NCBI GenBank assembly: GCA_024763075.1
Contig: JANTGF010000030.1
Coordinates: 1-44,411 of the forward strand
Length of the DNA: 44,411 nucleotides
Origin: Bacteroidales bacterium
Lineage (GTDB): Bacteria > Bacteroidota > Bacteroidia > Bacteroidales > VadinHA17
Direction: 5' to 3'
Position numbers and translations under genes: made by a program. A model generated the notes under the pieces. It did not search any database, was not told the origin of the DNA, and worked only from the letters and a program-made list of their open reading frames with translations. This document shows positions 1 through 8,736 of this stretch, in pieces. Each line of letters begins with the position of its first letter. The first letter of the stretch is position 1.

Positions 1-444
1 CTCTTTTTTATTCTGTCTGATCAGTTCAATCTCCCTCCTCCTTTTCTCCCTGGTTTCAACAGTATCTGCCAGGGGATGAGAATGAAACAGAGAAAATCCA
101 GTCAGCTTTTCAGGAAATAACTCCACAAATGCCATCACCACATAGCCACCCAGTGAATGTCCGGCCAAAAAGAATTTTGACAGGCCCAGTTTTTCTGTTA
201 ATTCATAAACTGCCTTTGCCATTTCTTCCATTCGGTTTACTTCACCCAAAGAATCTGACTTTCCATGACCAGGCAGATCAATAGTTATTACATGGAAGTT
301 TTCAGCAAGTTTTGTGGTAAATCCATCCCAGATCTCACAGGACTCAAGGTATCCGTGTAATAAAACAACCGGAAGTCCCGATCCGTTTTCTTTAAAATGA
401 ATCTTTTTATTATTAAATCCGGTCAAACCTATTTCTCTTATCAT
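1..444 (-). CDS. Alpha/beta hydrolase, partial (C-terminus outside window)
   Basis: The reading frame is open from an ATG at 444 to the left edge, giving 148 residues of an alpha/beta-hydrolase fold enzyme. An HGY oxyanion-type motif follows the first beta strand (about residues 25-30), a DLPGHGKS segment follows, and the nucleophile elbow GHSLGG lies near residue 90. These are typical of the hydrolase_1 / MhpC-like superfamily, whose members hydrolyse esters or other acyl bonds. No signal peptide is visible, so it is probably cytoplasmic. The catalytic Asp and His would lie beyond the window. It is divergent from the sdh operon, with a 194-bp AT-rich gap between them. The substrate cannot be predicted. 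Confidence 0.88.
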   Translation of the reverse strand, partial: MIREIGLTGFNNKKIHFKENGSGLPVVLLHGYLESCEIWDGFTTKLAENFHVITIDLPGHGKSDSLGEVNRMEEMAKAVYELTEKLGLSKFFLAGHSLGGYVVMAFVELFPEKLTGFSLFHSHPLADTVETREKRRREIELIRQNKKE

Positions 445-584
445 ATTTATTTTTGTTCTAAATTAATTTGGAAATATCTTTATAGTTGCAAATATATATC
501 TGATTTTCAACTTTTTTTCTTTTTCAGAGTATCTGATTTAACTAAAACATGTTTATCAACATATAATTTAGCTATCTAAATACA

Positions 585-592
585 TAGATTTG
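585..592 (+). promoter_or_regulatory. Candidate -7 element for sdhCAB
   Basis: TAGATTTG matches the Bacteroidota -7 consensus TAnnTTTG exactly and lies 46 bp before the sdhC ATG. No clear TTTG-like -33 box sits 19-21 bp upstream, so the assignment rests on the -7 box and its position. Confidence 0.45.
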
Positions 593-638
593 TGCTCAAA
601 TTTAAAAATAGTAAATCATATAATTAAATAATTTTCTT

Positions 639-1280
639 ATGAGTAAGTTACTAGGTTCATCCATTACCAAAAAACTTGTAATGGCCCTGGCAGGTTTATT
701 CTTGATTTTGTTCCTGCCTGTACATCTGGGTATCAATTTGTTGTTATTGAAGGAAGATCCGGTTCCTTTTAATGAAGCTGCGCATTTTATGGCAACTTTT
801 CCTCCTATAAAGATCTTTGAAGTGATACTTCTTGGCACTTTTTTAATTCATATTCTTTGGGGGATTATATTACAAATTCAAAACTGGATGGCAAGACCTT
901 CAAGGTACAGGGTTACCAACTATTCACAAACTTCCTTTTTCTCCAAATTTATGATCTATACAGGAGGCATCGTTTTGATTTTTCTTGTCATTCATTTTAT
1001 CAACTTCTATCTAATGAAGTTGGGAATTGTTGAAGGGGATCCGGAAAATTTTTATAAAGAAGCACATGATTTATTCCAATTGCCGGGATACATCACTTTT
1101 TACCTGGTATCATTTGTCATTCTGGGTTTCCATCTTCATCATGCATTTCAGTCGGCTTTTCAGACACTTGGGTGGAACCACAAAAAATACACTCCGGTTA
1201 TTAAAGCTCTTGGAGTAATTTATTCCATTTTTATTCCCCTGGGATTTTTTATTATCCCCATTTTAATTTATCTGAAGTAA
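639..1280 (+). CDS. sdhC: Succinate dehydrogenase/fumarate reductase cytochrome b subunit
   Basis: This 213-residue integral membrane protein has five hydrophobic segments, at roughly residues 12-34, 58-80, 100-125, 148-172 and 185-212. Histidines lie inside or beside four of them (PVHLG, LIHILWG, VIHFINF, FHLHHAF). That is the layout of the single-subunit, di-heme type B cytochrome b of Bacteroidota and Epsilonproteobacteria, which anchors the SdhA/SdhB dimer and exchanges electrons with menaquinone. It is the first gene of sdhCAB, and no separate sdhD is present, as expected for this type. The ATG at 639 gives a natural N-terminus just before the first helix. Identification rests on topology, histidines and operon position and is firm. 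Confidence 0.95.
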   Translation: MSKLLGSSITKKLVMALAGLFLILFLPVHLGINLLLLKEDPVPFNEAAHFMATFPPIKIFEVILLGTFLIHILWGIILQIQNWMARPSRYRVTNYSQTSFFSKFMIYTGGIVLIFLVIHFINFYLMKLGIVEGDPENFYKEAHDLFQLPGYITFYLVSFVILGFHLHHAFQSAFQTLGWNHKKYTPVIKALGVIYSIFIPLGFFIIPILIYLK

Positions 1281-1301
1281 AAAAATTAAGTAAACGTGAC
1301 T

Positions 1302-3242
1302 ATGGCAACATTAAATTCAAAAATACCTGACGGGCCAATTGCAGAAAAATGGACCAATTACAAAGCCCATCAAAAGCTTGTGAACCCTGCAAATAAAAGG
1401 AAACTCGACATTATTGTTGTTGGAACCGGACTTGCAGGTGCTTCTCTTGCTGCTTCTTTGGGGGAATTAGGTTTCAAAGTAAAAGTATTTTGTTATCAGG
1501 ACAGTCCCAGAAGAGCGCACAGTATTGCTGCTCAGGGAGGAATAAATGCCGCTAAAAACTATCAGAATGACGGTGATACGGTTTACCGTTTATTTTATGA
1601 TACGGTTAAGGGCGGCGATTATCGTGCCCGTGAAGCCAATGTTTATCGTTTGGCAGAGGTCAGTAATAACATCATTGACCAGTGTGTGGCACAGGGTGTT
1701 CCGTTTGCCCGTGAATACGGAGGTTTGCTTGCAAACCGTTCTTTTGGCGGAGCCCTTGTTTCAAGAACTTTTTATGCCAGGGGGCAAACCGGTCAGCAAT
1801 TGCTTCTGGGAGCATATTCTGCACTCAGCCGTCAGATCAAAAAAGGGAATGTTGAACTTTTTACCCGTTCTGAAATGCAGGACCTTGTGCTGATCGACGG
1901 TAAAGCCCGCGGAATTATTACCAGAAATCTCATTACAGGAAAACTTGAAAGACATTTTGGCCATACGGTAGCCCTTGCTACGGGAGGTTATGGAAATGTC
2001 TTTTTTCTGTCAACCAATGCTATGGGATCAAATGGAAGCGCAGCCTGGCAGGCATATAAAAAGGGTGCCTTTTTTGCCAACCCTGCATTTGTGCAGATTC
2101 ATCCTACCTGTATCCCGGTTCATGGGGATTACCAGTCCAAGTTAACTCTTATGAGTGAGAGTTTAAGAAACGATGGCAGGATATGGGTACCCAAGAACAT
2201 AGAAGATGCTGAAAAAATAAGAAAAGGGGAAATACAACCAAAGGATATTGCCGAAGAAGACAGGGATTACTATCTGGAGCGGAGATATCCGGCATTTGGT
2301 AATCTTGTTCCCAGGGATGTTGCCTCGCGTGCAGCCAAGGAAAGATGCGATGCAGGATACGGAGTTGGAACAGGGAAAGCCGTATTCCTTGACTTTGAGG
2401 ATGCCATAAAACGTTTGGGCAGGGATGCAATTGAAGCGCGGTATGGTAACCTGTTTCAGATGTATGAGAAAATAAACGATACTAACCCTTATGAAACACC
2501 CATGATGATCTATCCGGCTATCCATTATACAATGGGGGGTACCTGGGTTGATTATGAACTGATGTCAACCATTCCCGGTTTATTTGTCCTGGGAGAAGCC
2601 AACTTCTCTGACCACGGAGCAAACCGGCTGGGCGCTTCGGCTCTGATGCAGGGACTGGCAGATGGGTATTTTGTAGCTCCTTACACCATCCAGAATTATC
2701 TTGCTGATGAGATATTGGTACCAAGGATGTCCACTGATCTGCCTGAATTTGATGAAGCAGAAAAAGCGGTTCAGGACAGACTTAACAAATTAATCAGTAT
2801 AAATGGTAAATACTCAGTTGACCATTTCCATAAGAAGCTGGGGCACATAATGTGGGATCATGTTGGTATGGCCCGGACAAAGGAAGGACTGGAAGAAGGA
2901 ATTCAGATGATCAGGGAGCTGAAGAAAGAATTCTGGAAAGAATTAAAAGTACCAGGATCGCTAGATGAATTAAACAATGAGCTTGAAAAAGCAGGAAGAG
3001 TCGCTGATTTTCTGGAAATAGGGGAGCTGATGGCAATGGATGCTTTGAACCGTAATGAATCCTGTGGTGGTCATTTCAGAGAAGAATACAAAACGGAAGA
3101 AGGGGAAGCTCTGAGAGATGATAAGAACTACACCTATGTTTCTGCCTGGGAATACAAAGGGCCGGATCAGGAACCGGTTCTGCATAAAGAACCCTTGACA
3201 TTTGAAGCCATTAAGGTACAGCAACGGAATTACAAAAAATAA
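1302..3242 (+). CDS. sdhA: Succinate dehydrogenase/fumarate reductase flavoprotein subunit
   Basis: This is the catalytic flavoprotein that interconverts succinate and fumarate. A Rossmann FAD-binding motif ([10 protein letters not shown], about residues 39-48) is followed by [11 protein letters not shown], whose His73 is the expected site of covalent FAD attachment. Further on are the substrate-site HPT segment and the RDVASRA segment with the active-site arginine. The length, 646 residues, is normal for the Bacteroidota type B enzyme. I chose the ATG at 1302; an in-frame GTG at 1296 would add two residues, but ATG is preferred. It starts 21 bp after sdhC and is followed by sdhB after 49 bp, so the three genes form one operon. 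The protein sits on the inner face of the cytoplasmic membrane. Confidence 0.97.
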   Translation: MATLNSKIPDGPIAEKWTNYKAHQKLVNPANKRKLDIIVVGTGLAGASLAASLGELGFKVKVFCYQDSPRRAHSIAAQGGINAAKNYQNDGDTVYRLFYDTVKGGDYRAREANVYRLAEVSNNIIDQCVAQGVPFAREYGGLLANRSFGGALVSRTFYARGQTGQQLLLGAYSALSRQIKKGNVELFTRSEMQDLVLIDGKARGIITRNLITGKLERHFGHTVALATGGYGNVFFLSTNAMGSNGSAAWQAYKKGAFFANPAFVQIHPTCIPVHGDYQSKLTLMSESLRNDGRIWVPKNIEDAEKIRKGEIQPKDIAEEDRDYYLERRYPAFGNLVPRDVASRAAKERCDAGYGVGTGKAVFLDFEDAIKRLGRDAIEARYGNLFQMYEKINDTNPYETPMMIYPAIHYTMGGTWVDYELMSTIPGLFVLGEANFSDHGANRLGASALMQGLADGYFVAPYTIQNYLADEILVPRMSTDLPEFDEAEKAVQDRLNKLISINGKYSVDHFHKKLGHIMWDHVGMARTKEGLEEGIQMIRELKKEFWKELKVPGSLDELNNELEKAGRVADFLEIGELMAMDALNRNESCGGHFREEYKTEEGEALRDDKNYTYVSAWEYKGPDQEPVLHKEPLTFEAIKVQQRNYKK

Positions 3243-3291
3243 GCGAATAATAAAACACAGTTAAAGACTTTAAAATTATAATCACAATATT

Positions 3292-4032
3292 ATGGATCTT
3301 ACTTTAAAAGTTTGGAGACAGAAAAATAATAAAGCAAAGGGGAAGTTTGTCGAATACAAAATCAAGAATATTTCCAAAGACAGTTCCTTCCTTGAAATGA
3401 TGGATATCCTGAATGAACAACTCATTGAGGAAGGTGTGGAACCGGTGGCATTTGATCACGACTGCCGCGAGGGTATTTGTGGCATGTGTAGTTTGTATAT
3501 CAATGGGCGGCCTCACGGACCGGATGAAGCAGTGACCGTATGCCAGCTCCATATGCGTAAGTTCAATGACGGCGATACCATCGTGATTGAGCCATGGCGT
3601 GCAAAGGCATTCCCTTTGATCAAGGATTTGATGGTGGACCGTTCCGCTTTTGACACAATAATCCAGGCAGGTGGTTATGTTTCCGTGAATACGGGTGGTG
3701 TTCCTGATGCAAATTCAATTCCGATTGAAAGAGATAAAGCGGAGTTATCCATGGATGCTGCGGCATGTATTGGTTGTGGAGCTTGTGTAGCTGCCTGTAA
3801 AAATGCATCTGCTATGTTGTTTGTTTCTGCAAAGGTTTCACAACTTAACCTTTTGCCACAGGGTAAGGCTGAGGCAAAGTTACGTGTTGAAGCGATGGTA
3901 AAGGAAATGGATGATCTGGGATTCGGAAACTGCACTAATACCGGAGCCTGTGAGGCAGAATGCCCAAAAGAAATATCACTTACCAATATTGCCAGACTGA
4001 ATCGTAATTTTTATGCAGCAAAGCTTAGCTAA
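3292..4032 (+). CDS. sdhB: Succinate dehydrogenase/fumarate reductase iron-sulfur subunit
   Basis: This 246-residue electron-transfer subunit links the SdhA flavin to the SdhC hemes. All cluster ligands are visible. Cys58, Cys63, Cys66 and Cys84 fit the N-terminal plant-type [2Fe-2S] cluster. Cys159, Cys162, Cys165 and Cys169, together with Cys214, Cys220 and Cys224, fit the [4Fe-4S] and [3Fe-4S] ferredoxin-like clusters. The residue after Cys169 is Lys rather than the common Pro. It is the last gene of sdhCAB, and a strong hairpin terminator begins 19 bp after its stop codon. Confidence 0.97.
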   Translation: MDLTLKVWRQKNNKAKGKFVEYKIKNISKDSSFLEMMDILNEQLIEEGVEPVAFDHDCREGICGMCSLYINGRPHGPDEAVTVCQLHMRKFNDGDTIVIEPWRAKAFPLIKDLMVDRSAFDTIIQAGGYVSVNTGGVPDANSIPIERDKAELSMDAAACIGCGACVAACKNASAMLFVSAKVSQLNLLPQGKAEAKLRVEAMVKEMDDLGFGNCTNTGACEAECPKEISLTNIARLNRNFYAAKLS

Positions 4033-4051
4033 AATTTATTCAATGTAAGTT

Positions 4052-4080
4052 AAAAAAGGCACATTTTTGTGCCTTTTTTT
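4052..4080. terminator. Bidirectional intrinsic terminator between sdhB and pepP
   Basis: A perfect 12-bp inverted repeat (arms 4052-4063 and 4068-4079, 4-nt loop, GGCACA/TGTGCC core) is flanked by an A-run on the left and a T-run on the right. It can therefore terminate both convergent transcripts. Confidence 0.9.
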
Positions 4081-4098
4081 ATTTTATTACTCAGTACA

Positions 4099-5484
4099 TT
4101 ATTTCATAATTTCTTCCACCTCACTCACCGTTTTAGGAATGGGTCGTCCAAGAACACGGTAAGCATCAGATGTCACCAGAATGTCATCTTCTATGCGGAT
4201 TCCACCAAAATCCTTATAGGTTTCAACCTTATCATAATTAATGAATTCCGTGAACTTCTTCTCCGCTTTCCACTGGTCAATCAAAGCCGGGATAAAATAG
4301 ATGCCCGGCTCAATGGTAAAAACGTGACCGGGCTCATAAGTTTTCCCAAAACGCAGAAATGCCAGTCCAAACTGATCACTTCTTTTTATTGTATCATCAT
4401 AACCTACATTGTCTTCTCCAAAACCTTCCATATCATGCACATCCAGTCCCATGTGGTGACCAAGACCATGCGGGAAGAATAGGGCGTGAGCTCCGTTTTG
4501 GACGGCTTCTTTTACATCCCCTTTCATTAAACCCAGTGCTTTTAATTCCGTGGCAACAATCTCAGCTGCAAGCAGGTGGGTGCTTCGGTTAGTCTTTCCC
4601 GGTTTTACAACTTTTATCGTTTCCTGATTGGCTTTTAAAACAATTTCATAAATTTCCTTTTGCCGCTGGTTGAACTTTCCTCCTACCGGAACTGTCCGGG
4701 TAATGTCACTTGCATAATGCATTAATGATTCAGCACCTGCATCCGTGACCATCATTCTGCCTTCTTTAAGAACATTACCATGGTAATGGTTGTGAAGAGT
4801 CTGGCCATTTATACTCAGAATTATGGGGAAAGAAACACCCTTACCCATAGAAGAAGCAATTCCAAGTATAGTTCCGGCAATTTCCCTTTCAACCACCCCC
4901 GGCTTTGCCATCTTCATGGCAGTAGTATGCATATGATAAGCGATCTCCATGGCTTTTTCAATTTCCTCAACTTCCACATCTTCCTTTATCAGTCGTAAAC
5001 TAACTACAGCCCGGATCAATTCCCCGGAAAAACCGTTTTTTATTCCTGCCGGAGTCTGGCTAAGCAACTCCCCCAGTTGAATAATGTTTTTCCCCCGGTA
5101 GGGAGGTAAGTAATGAACTTTCCGGTTCTTATTCAGCGCTTCTTTTAGGTAACTGGCTAATTTTGACACAGGAAATGTAATGGTAACCCCTGCTTTTCCG
5201 GCAGTTTCTTTAACTGAAGGCTGATTCCCCATCCAGATGATATCATCCATATCCACATCATTCCCGAAGATAATTTCCTCACCTGAATCTATGTCAACGA
5301 TCCCTGCTAAATCAGGGTGGTCAATTCCGAAAAAATAGAGAAAATCACTGTCCTGCCGGAAATGATAAGTATTTGCCGGATAATTAAAGCTGGCCTCAGT
5401 ATTGCCTAAAAATAAAGCCAGTCCGGACGACAACTTTTCTTTCAGTGCCTTACGCCTTTTCGAATATACTTCTTTTGAAAACAT
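4099..5484 (-). CDS. pepP: Xaa-Pro aminopeptidase (aminopeptidase P, M24B)
   Basis: This 461-residue cytosolic metallopeptidase removes N-terminal residues preceding proline. It has an N-terminal aminopeptidase-P domain (about 1-150, with the early YFFGIDHPD-type segment) and a C-terminal pita-bread domain. The five dinuclear metal ligands are visible: Asp248, Asp260, His343 (in HGLGHHMGLDVHD), Glu392 (IEPGIY) and Glu432 (GGIRIEDD). No signal peptide is seen. The gene is convergent with sdhB and shares its terminator. About 236 bp separate it from the next gene upstream, so it is probably transcribed alone. The start at 5484 gives the usual family N-terminus. Confidence 0.95.
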   Translation of the reverse strand: MFSKEVYSKRRKALKEKLSSGLALFLGNTEASFNYPANTYHFRQDSDFLYFFGIDHPDLAGIVDIDSGEEIIFGNDVDMDDIIWMGNQPSVKETAGKAGVTITFPVSKLASYLKEALNKNRKVHYLPPYRGKNIIQLGELLSQTPAGIKNGFSGELIRAVVSLRLIKEDVEVEEIEKAMEIAYHMHTTAMKMAKPGVVEREIAGTILGIASSMGKGVSFPIILSINGQTLHNHYHGNVLKEGRMMVTDAGAESLMHYASDITRTVPVGGKFNQRQKEIYEIVLKANQETIKVVKPGKTNRSTHLLAAEIVATELKALGLMKGDVKEAVQNGAHALFFPHGLGHHMGLDVHDMEGFGEDNVGYDDTIKRSDQFGLAFLRFGKTYEPGHVFTIEPGIYFIPALIDQWKAEKKFTEFINYDKVETYKDFGGIRIEDDILVTSDAYRVLGRPIPKTVSEVEEIMK

Positions 5485-5645
5485 AATTTATTTTTTTAAT
5501 GAATAAACAATTTTGATAATTTTTAAAATTACGATAATATTCTAAAAATACCTTCCAATTGTTCCGCTTTTCTTTTTTTAAACACAGCTTTTTCACCGGA
5601 AACTAAAGTTAATGATAAAATAAAATAAATTTTTTATGCGAACGG

Positions 5646-5677
5646 TCTTGGGTTATGATATAAATGTATTATCTTCG
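5646..5677 (+). promoter_or_regulatory. Candidate Bacteroidota promoter for the 5721 gene
   Basis: A TCTTG -33 element (5646-5650) is followed after 19 bp by TATCTTCG (5670-5677), one mismatch from TAnnTTTG. This predicts a start about 40 bp before the ATG at 5721. Confidence 0.6.
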
Positions 5678-5720
5678 CACGTCGTACATTGACTTTTCAA
5701 CATCCAATTAACAACTTATT

Positions 5721-6452
5721 ATGCCCTACCGGAGATTACCCAACACAGATGCAGCCAGAATCAAAGCATTGAGAACCGCTTTTTCAATGGGTAAGGAGAT
5801 TCCTCCTTTCAAACTTGCTTACAGTCAGCGAAGTTTATTAAGGTTACAATCTTTTATTTCCTATTTTGAACAGGCCCTCTCTAATCAAAAGCAAACCTAT
5901 GAAAATCAAGTAAGAAATAGCCTGAATTATAAGGATTCCCTGAAGAAAATTAAACTGTATATCTCTCATTTCATTCAGGTAATGAATATGGCCATTCTTC
6001 GTGGAGAATTACCTGAGGATACCAGAAGTTACTTTAGGCTCAATAACGATCTCCGGTCTGTCCCCTCGTTAAATTCCGAAAAAGAGACCCTGGAAGTCGG
6101 GGAAAATATTATCAAAGGGGAAATGGAAAGATTAAGAAGAGGAAAAACGGCAATTACAAATCCAACAATGGCTGTAGTTAAGGTCCGGTATGAGCAATTT
6201 CTTGAGGCATATAACTTCCAGAAAACCCTTCAAAAAAGAAATAAACTGGCTTTGGAAAAGCTGGCCTCCCTCAGGGACGAAGCCGATGCAATCATTCTTG
6301 ATATCTGGAATGAGGTGGAAGATTATTTTAAAGACCTGCCTGAAAATATGAAACGGGATGAGGCCACAAAATATGGTTTGGTCTATGTTTTCAGAAAAAA
6401 CGAGCTTTTAAGAATACATTTTTCACAATCGGAGCAAAGGGAGATTGGATAA
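5721..6452 (+). CDS. Conserved helical protein of unknown function
   Basis: I cannot assign a function to this 243-residue protein. It has no signal peptide or membrane segment and is charged and predominantly alpha-helical, with long Lys/Glu/Gln-rich helices (about residues 35-95 and 130-215) that could form a coiled-coil bundle. The N-terminal start MPYRRLPNTD is typical of proteins I recognise only as conserved Bacteroidota hypotheticals. The coding call is firm: a promoter-like element lies at the right distance, the ORF is long, and the composition is protein-like. A 9-bp tandem repeat lies 24 bp after the stop codon, and the following gene is convergent. Confidence 0.85.
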   Translation: MPYRRLPNTDAARIKALRTAFSMGKEIPPFKLAYSQRSLLRLQSFISYFEQALSNQKQTYENQVRNSLNYKDSLKKIKLYISHFIQVMNMAILRGELPEDTRSYFRLNNDLRSVPSLNSEKETLEVGENIIKGEMERLRRGKTAITNPTMAVVKVRYEQFLEAYNFQKTLQKRNKLALEKLASLRDEADAIILDIWNEVEDYFKDLPENMKRDEATKYGLVYVFRKNELLRIHFSQSEQREIG

Positions 6453-6475
6453 ATACATTTAAAAGAGGTTTATGG

Positions 6476-6556
6476 TTTCTGTGGTTCCTGTGGTTCCTGT
6501 TGTTTCTGTTGTTTCTATGGTTCCTATTGTTTCTATTGTTTCTGTGGTTTCTGTAG
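6476..6556. repeat. Nine-copy 9-bp tandem repeat
   Basis: There are nine contiguous copies of a TT(T/C)CT(G/A)T(G/T)G-like unit, preceded by a partial copy at 6469-6475 and with one diverged final base (TTTCTGTAG). It lies between the convergent genes ending at 6452 and 6607. Confidence 0.9.
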
Positions 6557-6590
6557 TCCCGAAAAACAGAAAATTTCGGCTGTTTCGGGA
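6557..6590. terminator. Imperfect hairpin between convergent genes
   Basis: The left arm TCCCGAAAAACAG (6557-6569) pairs with CTGTTTCGGGA (6580-6590), with a two-A bulge and a 10-nt loop. It follows the tandem repeat and precedes the end of the convergent CPBP gene. It lacks a clean T-tract, so a terminator role is only likely by position. Confidence 0.45.
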
Positions 6591-6606
6591 TTTCTGAAGA
6601 TACAGC

Positions 6607-7539
6607 TTAACTATCATCTTGTACCTTTCCGGTTTTTTGCCGATTAGTGTAGATCATCCATAATGCCAGACTTACAATAACCATCCCAGGCAAAACCATT
6701 GTTAGTTCCCGGGATTCTTTAATAATTTCTGCTCCCTCTTTTGTTTCAGGGACTCCATGCATGAAATAAACCAGTACAGCGAAGGAATTATTTAAAAAGT
6801 GTGCAACCACCGGAACTTTTATCGAACCCGTCCATAGGTAAATAAAACCAAAAATAACACCAAGATAAAAGCGGGGAATAAAGCCATAAAACTGAAAATG
6901 CATAAAACTAAACAGAAAAGCTCCCAGCAGCACACCCAGCCAGGGTTTATTTGTCCATTCAACAAATATCCTTTGTATTACTCCCCTGAAGAACATCTCT
7001 TCACCAATGGCAGGTAAAACAGCAATCATAATTAAATTTACTGTCAGTCCGGAGATCGTTTGTGTACTCAAAAACATATTGGTCAAAGACTCTGCATTTT
7101 CCTCCATACTCCTGATTTTCTCCTCAATCCCTGCCATAAACTCCGGAAGCCTCAGTCCGGCATTCCATTCTCCAAGTAAATTTACCAGTGGGAAACCAAA
7201 AAAAACAAGTACAGCAGTTAATAAATAAATACTCATACCGGTTTTATCCTTCCTTGTTCCCAGGGGAAAGCTCTTTTCAAAAAACATTCGTCCCAAAAAG
7301 ATTGCCGGCAGAATAAACAGGCCTGTGGTTTGAAGTATCTGATAGTATTTTAGCAGTGAGATATTATTTATTTCATCCCCCGAAAGGCTTTGGATGATCT
7401 CAGTAAAATTCATTTTAAAAATAAATATTACCGGTAGTGTGCCCAGAAAGCTCACAACAAACATGGAAAACAATGCAAATATTATAGAAAAAACTATTTT
7501 TGCACCCGGGCTTAACTGGTTTAGGAAGCCATTTTGCAT
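6607..7539 (-). CDS. CPBP family intramembrane metalloprotease (CAAX-type)
   Basis: This 310-residue polytopic membrane protein has about eight hydrophobic segments and the three CPBP/ABI motifs: EEMFFRG with Glu180, Glu181 and Arg185; FxxxH ending in His214; and HFLNN with His247 and Asn250. These residues form the zinc/catalytic site in Rce1-type proteases. In bacteria such proteins are variously linked to bacteriocin self-immunity, surface-protein processing or unknown roles. The gene is divergent from dusB with only 34 bp between start codons, and its predicted promoter overlaps the dusB start. No bacteriocin-like gene is adjacent, so the substrate is unknown. Confidence 0.9.
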   Translation of the reverse strand: MQNGFLNQLSPGAKIVFSIIFALFSMFVVSFLGTLPVIFIFKMNFTEIIQSLSGDEINNISLLKYYQILQTTGLFILPAIFLGRMFFEKSFPLGTRKDKTGMSIYLLTAVLVFFGFPLVNLLGEWNAGLRLPEFMAGIEEKIRSMEENAESLTNMFLSTQTISGLTVNLIMIAVLPAIGEEMFFRGVIQRIFVEWTNKPWLGVLLGAFLFSFMHFQFYGFIPRFYLGVIFGFIYLWTGSIKVPVVAHFLNNSFAVLVYFMHGVPETKEGAEIIKESRELTMVLPGMVIVSLALWMIYTNRQKTGKVQDDS

Positions 7540-7560
7540 ATTACATATTTAAAAATTAAC

Positions 7561-7592
7561 CGAAAGTACAAAATTGGTAAAGATAGGACAAA
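7561..7592 (-). promoter_or_regulatory. Candidate promoter of the CPBP gene, overlapping dusB start
   Basis: On the minus strand, TTTG (7589-7592) is followed after 20 bp by TACTTTCG (7561-7568), one mismatch from TAnnTTTG. The predicted leader to the ATG at 7539 is only about 15 nt. The -33 box lies inside the first codons of dusB. Confidence 0.55.
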
Positions 7593-8599
7593 CAGAATTA
7601 AATGATCAGCCACTATTTCTGGCTCCGATGGAAGATGTTACGGATCCGTCATTCCGGTATATTTGCAAAGAATACGGGGCAGACTTTGTTTATACCGAAT
7701 TTATTTCTTCCGACGGACTGATCCGGAATGGGAGAAAAAGTGTAAAAAAACTGGATATATTTGATTATGAAAGGCCCATAGGTATTCAGCTTTATGGTCA
7801 TCTGATTGAGCCCATGGTAGAAGCTGCCCGGATTGCCGAACTTTCCAAACCTGATATTATTGATCTTAATTTTGGCTGTCCCGTTCGAAAAATTGCCCAT
7901 CGCGGAGCCGGTGCAGGAATGCTGAGAAACATACCCCTAATGATAAAAATGACGGATGCCATCGTAAAAGTCACGAATATTCCGGTAACGGTAAAAACCC
8001 GACTGGGTTGGGATGAAAACAGTAAGAACATAAAGGAAATTGCCCGGATGTTGCAGGATGTAGGTGTACAGGCACTTACTATTCATGGCCGTACCCGGAA
8101 TCAGATGTACAAGGGCAAAGCTGACTGGACACTGATAGGAGAGGTGAAAAATGATCCTGCCATTCATATACCCATTATCGGAAACGGAGATGTGGATGGT
8201 CCGGAAACTGCAAAAAAAATGTTCGATGATTACGGAGTGGATGGCATCATGATTGGACGGGCAACCATGGGACGGCCCTGGATCTTTAAAGAAATACGTC
8301 ATTACCTGGAAACAGGAGAGTTTATGCCACCTTTAAACATTCGTGAAAAAGTTGAGCTGGCAAAACTGCATTTTTCTAAATCACTTGAATTTAAAGGTGA
8401 ACCCAGAGGAATTTACGAAATGCGTAGACATTTTTCGAATTATTTTAAAAATTTACCTAACTTTAAGGGAATTAGAATCAAGCTGGTTACTTCCGTTAAC
8501 ACGGAGGAAATATCTTCAATTCTGGATTCTATTTATGAGATTTACAAAGATGTTGAAATACAGGAGTCCGGTAATTCAATCGATGAAACTGTAGCATAG
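7574..8599 (+). CDS. dusB: tRNA-dihydrouridine synthase
   Basis: This FMN enzyme reduces specific uridines in the tRNA D-loop to dihydrouridine. It is 341 residues long with a TIM-barrel N-terminal domain: the FMN-binding segment APMEDVTDPSFR (residues 17-28), the catalytic Cys102 in NFGCPV, the phosphate-binding GNGDV segment, and MIGRATMGRPWIF. A helical tRNA-binding domain occupies the last ~100 residues. The best start is TTG at 7574, because no ATG or GTG precedes the essential first strand. A TTG start with a 34-bp divergent spacer may keep expression low. The next gene begins after a 137-bp gap holding a complex inverted repeat. Confidence 0.94.
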   Translation: MVKIGQTELNDQPLFLAPMEDVTDPSFRYICKEYGADFVYTEFISSDGLIRNGRKSVKKLDIFDYERPIGIQLYGHLIEPMVEAARIAELSKPDIIDLNFGCPVRKIAHRGAGAGMLRNIPLMIKMTDAIVKVTNIPVTVKTRLGWDENSKNIKEIARMLQDVGVQALTIHGRTRNQMYKGKADWTLIGEVKNDPAIHIPIIGNGDVDGPETAKKMFDDYGVDGIMIGRATMGRPWIFKEIRHYLETGEFMPPLNIREKVELAKLHFSKSLEFKGEPRGIYEMRRHFSNYFKNLPNFKGIRIKLVTSVNTEEISSILDSIYEIYKDVEIQESGNSIDETVA

Positions 8600-8618
8600 T
8601 GTCTGGTTAAACATATTA

Positions 8619-8679
8619 CACATTATGACAGATTAAATATGACTTTACACCAGGAGAAATTTAATCGATTAATAATGTG
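8619..8679. repeat. Two-part inverted repeat downstream of dusB
   Basis: Two nested pairs of 8-bp arms, CACATTAT (8619-8626)/ATAATGTG (8672-8679) and GATTAAAT (8631-8638)/ATTTAATC (8659-8666), are separated by 4-nt and 5-nt internal loops around a 20-nt apical loop. A T-run at 8685-8690 follows. This could be a weak terminator for dusB or a regulatory stem ahead of the peptidase gene. Confidence 0.6.
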
Positions 8680-8736
8680 CAAAATTTTTTAAAAAGTGTA
8701 TATATTTTACATCCTTAATTGCAAAACCTTAAACGT

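Noticed and set aside
397-579. Plus-strand 60-codon ORF
   Set aside because: It overlaps the start of the minus-strand hydrolase and the AT-rich spacer and has no recognisable motif.
1296-1301. GTG start for sdhA
   Set aside because: It adds only two residues, and the ATG at 1302 is the better start.
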